From NCBI GenBank assembly GCA_902826685.1, contig CADEFT010000004.1:136469-200468 (forward strand): a stretch of 64,000 bases of DNA, given 5' to 3'. A program made the position numbers and the translations under genes. The notes beneath the pieces were generated by a model, which worked only from the letters and a program-made list of their open reading frames with translations, had not been told where the DNA came from and did not search any database. This DNA is from an uncultured Acidobacteriota bacterium. Its GTDB lineage: Bacteria; Acidobacteriota; Terriglobia; Bryobacterales; Bryobacteraceae. Positions 34,475 through 42,730 of the stretch are shown here, piece after piece. Numbering within the stretch: the stretch's first letter is position 1; each line of letters begins with the position of its first letter.

Positions 34475-35229
34475 GAACGGTTCAACTCCGTCCACAGCGC
34501 TTTGTACCAGCGCAGGAAACGCTCGGGCTCCTTGCTTTCCTGGGCCTCGCACAGCGTGTAGCGGTTGTAGCGGGCGGCGCGCAGCAGGCTGAACAACTCG
34601 CGATAGGGATAGGGGCTCGCGAGCTCATTGATGTGGACGTTCTTGATGTAGGGCCGCAGCAGCTCGAAGTATTTCTTCACGCTGCCATCGACGACATCGG
34701 TCGGATTCGAGTTCCAGCAGGCGCCGACGGCTTCGTGTTTGGCGGCTTTGAGAATCGCCGCGGCGATGGGCGGATTCTGCGTCTCGCGCCCGTGCACTTC
34801 CATCCAGATCTCGACGCCCATACGTCCGGCGTAGTCGCCCACTTCGCGCAGCGACGCGCCAATCGTCTCGATGGTCTTTTCGGGGCCGAGTTCTTTCGGG
34901 ATGCCGTTCGGCCGCACCTTGACCGCCCAGGCGTTGGTGTCGTGCGCCAGATCGATGAACTGTTTGCATTCTTCGACGTTCTTCCGGCGCACGGCGGGGT
35001 CGGGCGAATGAAACTCGCAGGTCGAGCCGTAGCTCAGCAGGCGCACCTTCGACTTGGCGAAGCGCTCGGCGATTTTGGCGCGGTCGGGCTTGGAGAGCGA
35101 AGGCTCCACGCCGTGCGCGTGGGTGGTGCGCAGTTCGACCGCCTCAAAGCCAAGTTCGGGAAGCTTCTCGAGAATGGTGTCGAGATTCCAGTCCTTGATG
35201 ACGTTATATGTTACGGCGCCGAGCATCAT
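34465..35229 (-). CDS. Sugar phosphate isomerase/epimerase family (xylose isomerase-like TIM barrel)
   Basis: About 254 residues. The AP-endonuclease-2/xylose-isomerase-like barrel is seen in LGAVTYNVIKDWNLDTILEKLPELGFEAVELRT, WAVKVRPNGIP, GVEIWMEVHG (metal Glu and His), GACWNSNPTDVVDGS and NVHINELASPYPYRE. The substrate is unknown. Two adjacent ATGs at 35229 and 35226 are possible; TACAAT lies 8 nt before the first. It overlaps the M14 gene by 10 bp, so the pair is probably co-translated. Confidence 0.8.
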   Translation of the reverse strand: MMLGAVTYNVIKDWNLDTILEKLPELGFEAVELRTTHAHGVEPSLSKPDRAKIAERFAKSKVRLLSYGSTCEFHSPDPAVRRKNVEECKQFIDLAHDTNAWAVKVRPNGIPKELGPEKTIETIGASLREVGDYAGRMGVEIWMEVHGRETQNPPIAAAILKAAKHEAVGACWNSNPTDVVDGSVKKYFELLRPYIKNVHINELASPYPYRELFSLLRAARYNRYTLCEAQESKEPERFLRWYKALWTELNRSCA

Positions 35230-35237
35230 AATCCCCA

Positions 35238-35254
35238 ATTGTACTCGTGATAAT
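35238..35254. promoter_or_regulatory. Paired divergent -10-like boxes
   Basis: TACAAT on the minus strand (35238-35243) lies 8 nt before ATG 35229, and GATAAT on the plus strand (35249-35254) lies 6 nt before ATG 35261. The two outward promoters share 31 bp of intergenic DNA. Confidence 0.45.
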
Positions 35255-35260
35255 GAGAAC

Positions 35261-36649
35261 ATGACACTCGCGATTTGGTTGGGGCTGGCTTTGCTCGATG
35301 GGGCCACCAACGATTGGCCACGCTTCCGTGGGCCGAACGGGTCCGGTCTTTCGGCGGCCCGGAACCTGCCGTCGGAGTTTGGCAAGAGCAACCTGGCGTG
35401 GAAGGTGGAGGTGCCCGGCGGGACGTCGTCTCCCATCGTGGTGGGCGGGCGCGCGTACCTGAGCGGGTTCGAGAAAGACGACCGCCTGGTGATGGCACTC
35501 GATTTGAAGACGGGCGGACTGCTTTGGAAGCGGGCTCTCGCCAAGGAACGTACCGAAGCGGCGAATCCATTGAACGGCCCCGCTACGCCCACGCCGGTGA
35601 GCGATGGAAAGGACGTGTACGTCTTTTTTCCCGAGATCGGCCTGGTGTCCTACGACCGGGCGGGCAAGCTGCGCTGGAAGACTTCCTTGGGTTCGTTTCA
35701 CAGCGTGCAGGGGCTGGCCGCGTCGCCGGTGGTGGTGGATGGGATGGTGGTGCTGCTGATCGATCAGACGCGCGATTCCTATGCCGCCGCGTTTGACGCG
35801 AAGTCCGGGAAGCAGCGGTGGAAGGCAGAGCGGGGCGGCACGGTGCTGGGCGGCTATTCGACGCCGGTGGTCTACCGGCCCAGGCAGGGTCCGGCGCAGG
35901 TGATCGTGTTTGGAGCTACCGAAACCACCGGCTATCAGGCGGCGACGGGTGAGAAGCTGTGGTGGGCGAACGGGCTCGCACTGGGCCCGGCGTCGAGTCC
36001 TTCGGTGGTGGGCGGCACCTTGTTTGCGAGCGAACCTGCTGGTACCGATATGGAGACGCCGTACAGTGTGTTTCTCGGCATGGACAAGAATAAGGACGGC
36101 AAGATCGAGCGGTCCGAAATCGCGGGCGACGGGATGATGCGGCTGCTGATGGGCGTGGATGCGTCCAACGGCAACAACGACGGGGTTTTTGAAGAATTGG
36201 AGTGGCGCGCTTTCGAGGCTTCGGGCAAGGCGCGCGGCGGGCTGGTGGCGCTCGAACTGGGCGGACGTGGCGATATCACGAAGTCGGCCATCCGGTGGCG
36301 GGCGATGAAGTCCATCCCCTACCTGACGTCGAGTCTCATTTACGACGGCGTGGTCTATCTGATTCGCGACGGCGGCATTCTCGCTTCCTACGACGCTGGC
36401 ACTGGCAAGGTGATCAAGGAGGCGCGCCTCGAAGGCGCGATCGACAAATACTACGCGCAGCCGGTGGCCGGCGATGGGAAGCTTTACCTGGTGAGCGAGA
36501 ACGGCAAGCTGAGCACGGTCAAGGCGGGCGGGGAATGGGAGCGTCTTTCGGTGCATGATCTGGAGGAGCCGGCGTATGCGACACCGGCGCTGACCGATGG
36601 GCGCGTGATCGTGCGCACTCGCAAAGCGCTTTACTGCTTCGGACAATAG
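35261..36649 (+). CDS. PQQ-type beta-propeller protein with inserted EF-hand pair
   Basis: A 462-residue protein with a short leader (LAIWLGLALLDGA) and WPRFRGPNGSG, the common opening of exported propellers in this phylum. Propeller blades end in patterns such as ALDLKTGGLLWKR, SYDRAGKLRWK, AFDAKSGKQRWK, AATGEKLWW and SYDAGTGKVIKE. Between blades, D275-K-N-K-D-G-K-I-E-R-S-E is a canonical EF-hand calcium loop, followed by a second (NGNNDGVFEELE). Substrate and cofactor are unknown; PQQ binding is not proven by these repeats. It precedes the AhpD-like gene by 4 bp. Confidence 0.85.
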   Translation: MTLAIWLGLALLDGATNDWPRFRGPNGSGLSAARNLPSEFGKSNLAWKVEVPGGTSSPIVVGGRAYLSGFEKDDRLVMALDLKTGGLLWKRALAKERTEAANPLNGPATPTPVSDGKDVYVFFPEIGLVSYDRAGKLRWKTSLGSFHSVQGLAASPVVVDGMVVLLIDQTRDSYAAAFDAKSGKQRWKAERGGTVLGGYSTPVVYRPRQGPAQVIVFGATETTGYQAATGEKLWWANGLALGPASSPSVVGGTLFASEPAGTDMETPYSVFLGMDKNKDGKIERSEIAGDGMMRLLMGVDASNGNNDGVFEELEWRAFEASGKARGGLVALELGGRGDITKSAIRWRAMKSIPYLTSSLIYDGVVYLIRDGGILASYDAGTGKVIKEARLEGAIDKYYAQPVAGDGKLYLVSENGKLSTVKAGGEWERLSVHDLEEPAYATPALTDGRVIVRTRKALYCFGQ

Positions 36650-36653
36650 AGGG

Positions 36654-37043
36654 ATGACTCCCTTGATTGAATACGCCGACGCGCCGGCTGAGGTGCGCGC
36701 GGTCTATGACGACATCATGGCCACGCGGAAAACCGATTACGTGAACAACCTTTGGAAGGCGCTGGCCCATCATCCGCCCACGCTGGCGCGAACCTGGGAA
36801 CGCGTCAAGACGATGATGGGCGGCGCGGGAGCGCTGGATGCGGTGACTCGCGAGATGATCTATATCGCCGTCAGCGTGACCAACAACTGCGAATATTGCA
36901 TCGCGACTCATTCGGCCGCGGCGCGCGCCAAGGGGATGACGGAGGAACAATTCGGGGAGCTGATGGCCATCATCGGGCTGGCGAATGAAACCAACCGGCT
37001 GGCCAACGGCTATCGCGTGGAAGTGGACGAACGCTACCGGTAG
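36654..37043 (+). CDS. Carboxymuconolactone decarboxylase/AhpD-like protein
   Basis: A 129-residue all-helical protein. The redox motif NNCEYCIATHSAAA (CxxC followed by His) is that of AhpD-type alkylhydroperoxidases, with the usual REMIYIAVSV helix before it. It may reduce peroxides or act as a thiol-disulfide partner; the exact role is not known. AGAGGG directly precedes the ATG. It probably shares a transcript with the propeller gene. Confidence 0.88.
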   Translation: MTPLIEYADAPAEVRAVYDDIMATRKTDYVNNLWKALAHHPPTLARTWERVKTMMGGAGALDAVTREMIYIAVSVTNNCEYCIATHSAAARAKGMTEEQFGELMAIIGLANETNRLANGYRVEVDERYR

Positions 37044-37118
37044 TGGTAGAGTGGGTCCACCGGAACGTCCTCGTCTTCACGCCGATCCGTCCAAATTCGC
37101 CTTAGAAAAAGGACCTCT

Positions 37119-40100
37119 ATGGGCACCAGCCGCCTGCTTGCCGTTCTGCTTTCTTCCGCCGCCGTTTACCCTGCTTTTTCCCAAACCTCCGCCGGCGCCA
37201 TGGTGGGCCTGGTGCGCGATCCGGCGGGCGCCGCCGTCCCCGGAGCCGCCATCACGGTCACCAACACGCAGACCAACATCGCGTTCCATATTCAGACCGA
37301 CACCACCGGAAACTATTTCGTGCCCAGTCTGATTCCCGGCCTGTACTCGGCGGTGTGCGAGCAGGCGGGATTCAAGAAAGCCACCGTGGGGCCTGTCACC
37401 ATCAGCGTGAATCAGACGGTGCGCATCGATTTCAACCTGCTGGTGGGCGAGACGGCGGAGTCCGTCACGGTGCAGGCCGACACCAGCCTGGTGCAGACCG
37501 ACAATGCCACTATCGGCCAGGTGGTCACGTCGCGGCAGCTTGCCGAGCTTCCGCTAAACGGCCGCGACTTCCGCAGCCTGCTGCGCCTCAATCCGGGCGT
37601 GACCGAGCCGCAGGGCGGCATCAGCGTCACGGCCTCCATCCGGCGCCAGGGATTCAACGACGGCATCAAGAACGTCAGCATCAACGGGGCGCGGCCGTCG
37701 TCGGTAACGTACCTGATCGACGGTGTTTCGCTGAACGAGCCGCTGTTCCAGTTTCCGAGCCAGATTCCGCCCATCGAAGCGGTGGAGGAGTTCAAACTGC
37801 AGAACGCGCTTTACCCGGCCGAGTTCGGCATGGGCGTAGGCCAGGTGAGCATCGCCATGAAGTCCGGCACCAACCAGGTGCACGGGTCGCTCTACGACTT
37901 CCTGCGCAACGACAAGCTGCAGAAGTTCCACCCGCGGTTCCAGACCAAGACGCCGCTGAAGCAGAATCAGTTTGGCGGCGTGGTGGGCGGGCCGGTCTAC
38001 ATTCCGAAGATCTACGATGGCCGCAACCGCACGTTCTTCCTCTTCAGCTATCAGGGCGGCCGCCGCGTGGTGGGCAGCCTTGGCGTGGGCCAGGTGCCCA
38101 CGGCGGCGGAGCGTACCGGCGACTTTTCGGCATGGCCAACGCAACTGTTCGATCCCTTGAGCGGATCCCTGACGCCGGGCCAGGCGCTGCCCATTTCGAA
38201 GACTCCATTTGCCGGCAACCGGATTCCCAACAGCCGCTTCGCCCCGCAAAGCGCCGCGCTCATCAAATATTGGCCCGATCCCACCAGGCCATGCGCGACG
38301 CCTTGTTCGAACTTCGAAGCGAGCACCAACACGCCGGTGCGCCTGGATCAGTACACCATCCGCGCCGACCACAATTTCTCGACCAAGGACCGGCTGTCGT
38401 GGCAGTACCTGTTTTCGAAGGATACGGCGCCCATTCCTTCCATCATTCCGCTATCGGGCGTGGTCACGGCGCAATCGAGCTGGATGACGTCGGCGCAGTG
38501 GACGCACGTGTTTTCGCCGCGGCTGATTAACGAGATGCGCGGCGCCTACAACCACTTCATCTTCGATCAGAGTTTTGAGACGCAGGGCAAAGGAACCGTG
38601 TACTGGAAAGACGCCGGGCTGCGGAATCTGAACGAAGCCTATGAAGCGCTGCCGGCGATGATTCCGGGGACGCAATACACCAGCATCGGCTACGCGGGCT
38701 CGGTGCCCTTCTTCTCGATCAGCAACACGCAGCATTACGTGGAGCATCTCACCTACACGGCGGGACGCCACACGATGAAGGCGGGCGTGGATTTCCGTCG
38801 TTCGGCGACGACGCGCATCGGCGGGTTCCAGGGCAACGGCATCGTCAACTTCAACGGCGCCTACACGGCGCGCAATCCCACGCTCGCCCAGGTGGCCGGC
38901 CGTCCCGATACCGGTAACGGCTTCGGCGATTACCTGATGGGCTATGCGAGCCTGGCGGCGGGCACTCCCTTCAATTCCGACGCGGGCTGGCTGCGCAATT
39001 CGGATCTGAACCTGTTCGTGCAGGACGACATCCGCGTGACCTCGCGGCTGACGGTGAACATCGGGCTGCGCTGGGAATATCGCGGGCCCTGGTATGAAAA
39101 TTCGAAGGGCGGCAAAACGTTCGACGGCGCGTTCCCCGGCGGGCGCGCGCTCTATCGCGATGAAGCGTTCGTCAAGCTGGTGAACAACCCGGTGTTCGCT
39201 TCCTGCTGCACGTCGGACACGGTTTACAATCCGGACTACCGCAACTTCGCCCCGCGCCTGGGCATTGCATGGCGGCCTTTCGGAACCAATCGCGTAGTGG
39301 TGCGAACCGGATACGGCATCTATTACGACATCCTGCACCGGTTTTACGACACGCAGCCTTATTCGGTGAACGTGCCGTTCGTACTGCAGGCGTTGCCCTC
39401 GGTGAACGGACTCGAGACGCAGCCTCTGCTCGATTTGCGCAACCTTTTTCCGGCGCCGCTTTCGATCGCGCAGCGCGAGTTTGTGGCTCCCTATTGCCAG
39501 GGGCCGACGACGGAATCCACTGATCCGGCAACGGGCCGGATTCGCGTGACCAACCAGTGTTTCGGGCAAGGACTGCAATACGCCAGCCCCGGCAACCGGA
39601 CGCCCTACACGCAGAACTGGGGGCTGAACCTGCAATTCGAACCGCGGCAGCGCATGCTGTTCGAGATCGGCTATCAGGGCAGTCACGGCCTGCGCGCGCA
39701 AAGCTTCTATCATGCCAACCAGGCGATTCTGCCGTCGGCGGCGGGCAATCCGAACAACGGGGTCCGCTTCCGGTCGCAATGCCCGGCGGGAACCTATCCC
39801 ACCACCTGCTCGCCCATTCAGGATCGCGTGCCATACTCGAGTTTCACGCCGCAGCTTTCCACCTACATCAACGACAACAACGCCATCTATCACGCCATGA
39901 CGATGAAGCTGGAACAGCGGTTCAATCACGGCCTGCAACTGCTGATGGCGTTCACCTGGAGCCGCACCATCGACGCGGTGTCGGAGATTCAGACGCAGGG
40001 CGGCACGCCTCGCACCTATCCGCAATACAACTACCGTCGCGATCTCGAACGCGGCGTCGCCAATTACGACCAGACGCGGCGGTTCGTTTCGAGCCTGCTC

Positions 40101-40643
40101 TATGACCTGCCGTTCGGCAAGGGCAAGCAGATGTTGAACCATGGTGGGCCGGCCGATTGGGTGCTCGGCGGATGGCAGGCGAATACGATTCTGACGCTGG
40201 CCGACGGGCTGCCGTTCACGGTGGGCTGCTACTGCGGCGACCGCGCGCAAATCGGTAACGATCGCGATGTGCACCGCATGAACGTGCTGGGCAATCCGAT
40301 GCCGGACGGTTTTGAGCAGACGATTTTCCGCCAGTTCGACACGTCGGTATATCAGACGCCGGCGCTTGGGACGCTGGGGACGTCGGGACGCAATACGCTG
40401 CGGGCGCCGGGCCAGCGCGCCGTCGATTTTTCCATGTTCAAGAACTTCCGTTTCCGCGAACGGTATAACGTGCAGTTCCGCGCCGAGGCCTATAACCTGA
40501 TGGCGAGCGACCACTACGTGGTGATCTATCCGCAGGCCAACGCGACGCAGACCAACTTCGGCTCGCTGGTGCCGGTGGGCGGGGACAAGGGGAATTTGTT
40601 CAACCCGCGGATTTACCAGATGGCGCTGCGGTTTATTTTCTGA
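37119..40643 (+). CDS. TonB-dependent receptor with N-terminal carboxypeptidase-regulatory domain (Oar-like)
   Basis: A 1174-residue outer-membrane protein. The signal peptide (LLAVLLSSAAVYPAFSQ) leads to a CarboxypepD_reg domain (GLVRDPAGAAVPGAAITVTNTQTN, ending VSVNQTVRIDFNLLVG-type strand), then a plug region (QLAELPLNGRDFRSLLRLNPGV, VTYLIDGVSLNEPLF), then a very long barrel ending YQMALRFIF with a terminal Phe. In acidobacteria these receptors are thought to import large carbohydrates or peptides, or to bind matrix. An AAGGAC ribosome-binding site precedes the ATG. It stands alone, with no SusD-like partner. Confidence 0.93.
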   Translation: MGTSRLLAVLLSSAAVYPAFSQTSAGAMVGLVRDPAGAAVPGAAITVTNTQTNIAFHIQTDTTGNYFVPSLIPGLYSAVCEQAGFKKATVGPVTISVNQTVRIDFNLLVGETAESVTVQADTSLVQTDNATIGQVVTSRQLAELPLNGRDFRSLLRLNPGVTEPQGGISVTASIRRQGFNDGIKNVSINGARPSSVTYLIDGVSLNEPLFQFPSQIPPIEAVEEFKLQNALYPAEFGMGVGQVSIAMKSGTNQVHGSLYDFLRNDKLQKFHPRFQTKTPLKQNQFGGVVGGPVYIPKIYDGRNRTFFLFSYQGGRRVVGSLGVGQVPTAAERTGDFSAWPTQLFDPLSGSLTPGQALPISKTPFAGNRIPNSRFAPQSAALIKYWPDPTRPCATPCSNFEASTNTPVRLDQYTIRADHNFSTKDRLSWQYLFSKDTAPIPSIIPLSGVVTAQSSWMTSAQWTHVFSPRLINEMRGAYNHFIFDQSFETQGKGTVYWKDAGLRNLNEAYEALPAMIPGTQYTSIGYAGSVPFFSISNTQHYVEHLTYTAGRHTMKAGVDFRRSATTRIGGFQGNGIVNFNGAYTARNPTLAQVAGRPDTGNGFGDYLMGYASLAAGTPFNSDAGWLRNSDLNLFVQDDIRVTSRLTVNIGLRWEYRGPWYENSKGGKTFDGAFPGGRALYRDEAFVKLVNNPVFASCCTSDTVYNPDYRNFAPRLGIAWRPFGTNRVVVRTGYGIYYDILHRFYDTQPYSVNVPFVLQALPSVNGLETQPLLDLRNLFPAPLSIAQREFVAPYCQGPTTESTDPATGRIRVTNQCFGQGLQYASPGNRTPYTQNWGLNLQFEPRQRMLFEIGYQGSHGLRAQSFYHANQAILPSAAGNPNNGVRFRSQCPAGTYPTTCSPIQDRVPYSSFTPQLSTYINDNNAIYHAMTMKLEQRFNHGLQLLMAFTWSRTIDAVSEIQTQGGTPRTYPQYNYRRDLERGVANYDQTRRFVSSLLYDLPFGKGKQMLNHGGPADWVLGGWQANTILTLADGLPFTVGCYCGDRAQIGNDRDVHRMNVLGNPMPDGFEQTIFRQFDTSVYQTPALGTLGTSGRNTLRAPGQRAVDFSMFKNFRFRERYNVQFRAEAYNLMASDHYVVIYPQANATQTNFGSLVPVGGDKGNLFNPRIYQMALRFIF

Positions 40644-40691
40644 TCGCAAGCCGCGGTGACGATGGATGGCCTCAGAAATGCGGCCACCCGG

Positions 40692-40697
40692 TATAAT
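40692..40697 (+). promoter_or_regulatory. Perfect -10 box TATAAT before the VapB-like gene
   Basis: TATAAT lies 7 nt before ATG 40705, with no ribosome-binding site between them. A clear -35 box is not visible. A leaderless toxin-antitoxin transcript is implied. Confidence 0.55.
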
Positions 40698-40704
40698 GGC
40701 AGCC

Positions 40705-40977
40705 ATGGAGCCGTTGCACATCAGCGAAGCCGATGCAGTACGTGACCTCGCCGCCATTCTGCAACGTGTGCAGGCCGGAGCCGAAGTCGTGATAGAACGC
40801 GACGCACAGCCACTTGCGGTGATTCGTGCGGCCGCTCCACCCCGGCGGACGATCTCTGCGTGTATCGCTCTGATGCCGGCCGAATCCACGGCGACCATCG
40901 ATTCTGACTTCGCCAAGGATGTTGAAGCCGCTATCGCTGCGCATCGGGAACCGCTGGAGCCACCCGCTTGGGGTTGA
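40705..40977 (+). CDS. Type II antitoxin (Phd/YefM-like, VapB partner)
   Basis: A 90-residue protein. The N-terminal half has the Phd/YefM dimerisation fold (HISEADAVRDLAAILQRVQAGAEVVIERDAQPLAVIRAA); the rest is acidic and flexible and would wrap the toxin. Antitoxins of this class neutralise the PIN toxin and repress the shared promoter. The start at 40705 is preferred over upstream ATG 40666 because it follows TATAAT by 7 nt and matches the family start. Its stop overlaps the toxin start by one base (TGATG). Confidence 0.85.
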   Translation: MEPLHISEADAVRDLAAILQRVQAGAEVVIERDAQPLAVIRAAAPPRRTISACIALMPAESTATIDSDFAKDVEAAIAAHREPLEPPAWG

Positions 40978-41381
40978 TGCTTGACTCCACGGCCGCCGTC
41001 GCCGCAGAACGCCAGGGCAAGAACGCCCGGCAGCTTCTCGAAGTGGTCGCGCGGGAAACTGGCGATGAGGGGATCGCCATTTCGGTAGTGACCATCCTTG
41101 AACTCGCTCACGGCATCACGCGCGCCGATACGGCTGAACGCCGGGAAAACCGGCAACGGTTCCTCGATGAGTTGCTTTCCGTCGTTCCGATCCAGCCCGT
41201 GACAATCCAGATCGCTCTTCGTGCGGGACAAATCGATGGCCAGAGCCAGGCGCGGGGCATCCGCATTCCGTTATCGGATCTGCTGATCGGAGTAAGTGCG
41301 CTGGAACTCGGCTATGGAGTGGGAACAGCCAACCTCCGGCACTTTCAATCAATCCCGGGCTTGAACGTTATTTCGATCTAA
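40977..41381 (+). CDS. vapC: PIN-domain toxin, VapC family
   Basis: A 134-residue ribonuclease toxin. The PIN acidic residues are in place: LDSTAAVAAER (Asp3), VVTILELAHG (Glu), PLSDLLIG (Asp), followed by TANLRHFQSIPGL at the C-terminus, where Asn/His replace the more common Asn/Asp. VapC toxins cut tRNA or rRNA with magnesium. ATG 40977 forms TGATG with the antitoxin stop; an in-frame TTG at 40968 is less likely. Confidence 0.9.
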   Translation: MLDSTAAVAAERQGKNARQLLEVVARETGDEGIAISVVTILELAHGITRADTAERRENRQRFLDELLSVVPIQPVTIQIALRAGQIDGQSQARGIRIPLSDLLIGVSALELGYGVGTANLRHFQSIPGLNVISI

Positions 41382-41396
41382 CTGCGGCGGATTTCA

Positions 41397-42137
41397 TCAA
41401 ATCGTGGCCACGAACAGCGGCGTCGTGGTGGGTTGCGCGGAACCGGCTTCCGGTTCGAGCGTCACGGCTACCGCGGCGCCGGGCGCCACCTGGTTCTCAA
41501 ACAAGTGGAGCGCGTTGCCATCGGCATCCGATTGGAACAGGCCGGCGGGCGACGCCTTGCCTCCCACGATGACCCACATTTCGTAAATCTGGCCGCGCGT
41601 GGCGGGCGGCAGGTTCGAAGCTACCAGCAGCACGCCTCTTCCCGGATGCACGAGAACCTTGCCTTTGGGCGGCTTGGGATCGCGGGGTCCGAAGGTGACG
41701 ATGCGGGTTTCGGGCGCATTGAGGAATGCCAGCATGGCGCGAGCGCGGAGCAACTGGGCGTGCGAATCGGCGGCGTCGCTCGAGACGCGGCGCAGTTGAT
41801 CGCGTACGGTGGCGAGTTCGCTCGACCGGTTGGAAAGCGAACTGCTCAGCCAGAACGCCGTGACCAACAGCGCGGCCGAGGCGGCCATCCAGGCCCACAT
41901 CCATTGACTGTTGGCGCGTCCCGGCTCCACGCCGCCCGCTACCTGCAGGACACGATCGCGGAGACTGGCGGCCGGCTCCACTTCGGGAGCCATGGCCAGA
42001 AGAATGGCGTTGTTTTCGAGCGCCTGGCGCATGCGGGCGCGCGCCTCTTCCGAACCCGAGGCGAGTTCGGTTTCCACTTGAGACCGCTCCGGCTCCTCCA
42101 GCAATCCGAGTGCGTAAAGTTCGTAGAGATCCTTCAT
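41397..42137 (-). CDS. Anti-sigma factor, RskA family
   Basis: A 246-residue membrane protein. The N-terminal cytoplasmic anti-sigma domain (DLYELYALGLLEEPERSQVE) is followed by one transmembrane helix (WMWAWMAASAALLVTAFWL, about 79-97), a coiled-coil stretch and an extracytoplasmic RskA domain (GQIYEMWVIVGGKASPAGLF). It should hold the ECF sigma factor inactive until regulated proteolysis. It overlaps the sigma gene by 4 bp, the standard arrangement. Confidence 0.92.
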   Translation of the reverse strand: MKDLYELYALGLLEEPERSQVETELASGSEEARARMRQALENNAILLAMAPEVEPAASLRDRVLQVAGGVEPGRANSQWMWAWMAASAALLVTAFWLSSSLSNRSSELATVRDQLRRVSSDAADSHAQLLRARAMLAFLNAPETRIVTFGPRDPKPPKGKVLVHPGRGVLLVASNLPPATRGQIYEMWVIVGGKASPAGLFQSDADGNALHLFENQVAPGAAVAVTLEPEAGSAQPTTTPLFVATI

Positions 42138-42730
42138 GCGGTGAGGACCTCCTCGAGCTCATTGCGCAGGGTCTTGAGCGCCGTACGTACCCAGGTCTTC
42201 ACCGTGCCGAGCGGCTGCTTCATCCGGTCCGCCATCTCGGTCTGCGAGAGGCCTTCCCAGTAGGCAAGCTCGATGACCTGGCGCTGGCTGGGCGTCAGCT
42301 TCGCGAAGGCCGTTTGCAGGAGCTTGGCGCGGTCGGAGTTCAAAATGTCTCGTTCCAGGTTGAGGAAGGCCGTGGGATGCTCGGCGGCGGGCTCGAATTC
42401 GGTGGCGCGTTTCGACATGCGGCCGTCCACCGAACGGATATAGTCGATGGCACGATTGCGCGCGATAGCCAGGATCCAGGGGCCAAGCGCGCCCTTTTCG
42501 GAATCGAAGAACTGGGTGCGGTTCCAGATGCGCAGGAAGGTTTCCTGGGTCAGATCTTCGGCCACCGTTCGATCGCGCACCACCTTGAAGATGACGGAGT
42601 AGACCAGGCGGCCGTAGCGGTCGTAAAGGTCGGCCATGGCCTTCGGTTCGCGCCGCCTGAGCCGGCTGATGAGGTCCACCTCGCTCAGAGCGTCGAAAAC
42701 CGCGAACACGAAGGCGATGAGAAAGTTCAA
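42134..42730 (-). CDS. ECF RNA polymerase sigma factor (SigK-like)
   Basis: A 198-residue sigma factor. Region 2 is DLYDRYGRLVYSVIFKVVRDRTVAEDLTQETFLRIW and ILAIARNRAIDYIRS; region 4 is LTPSQRQVIELAYWEGLSQTEMADRMKQPLGTVKTWVRTALKTLR. The presumed TTG start at 42730 overlaps the DUF1501 stop (TTGA); an internal GTG at 42679 would give a more typical N-terminus. It is the third gene of a likely four-gene operon, so the two upstream genes may be cotranscribed with their own regulator. Confidence 0.9.
   Translation of the reverse strand: MNFLIAFVFAVFDALSEVDLISRLRRREPKAMADLYDRYGRLVYSVIFKVVRDRTVAEDLTQETFLRIWNRTQFFDSEKGALGPWILAIARNRAIDYIRSVDGRMSKRATEFEPAAEHPTAFLNLERDILNSDRAKLLQTAFAKLTPSQRQVIELAYWEGLSQTEMADRMKQPLGTVKTWVRTALKTLRNELEEVLTA

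Noticed and set aside
38451..41231. 926-codon open frame antisense to the TonB receptor
   Set aside because: It is Arg/His/Val-rich with no domain pattern and lies fully opposite a well-supported receptor gene; it results from high GC content.
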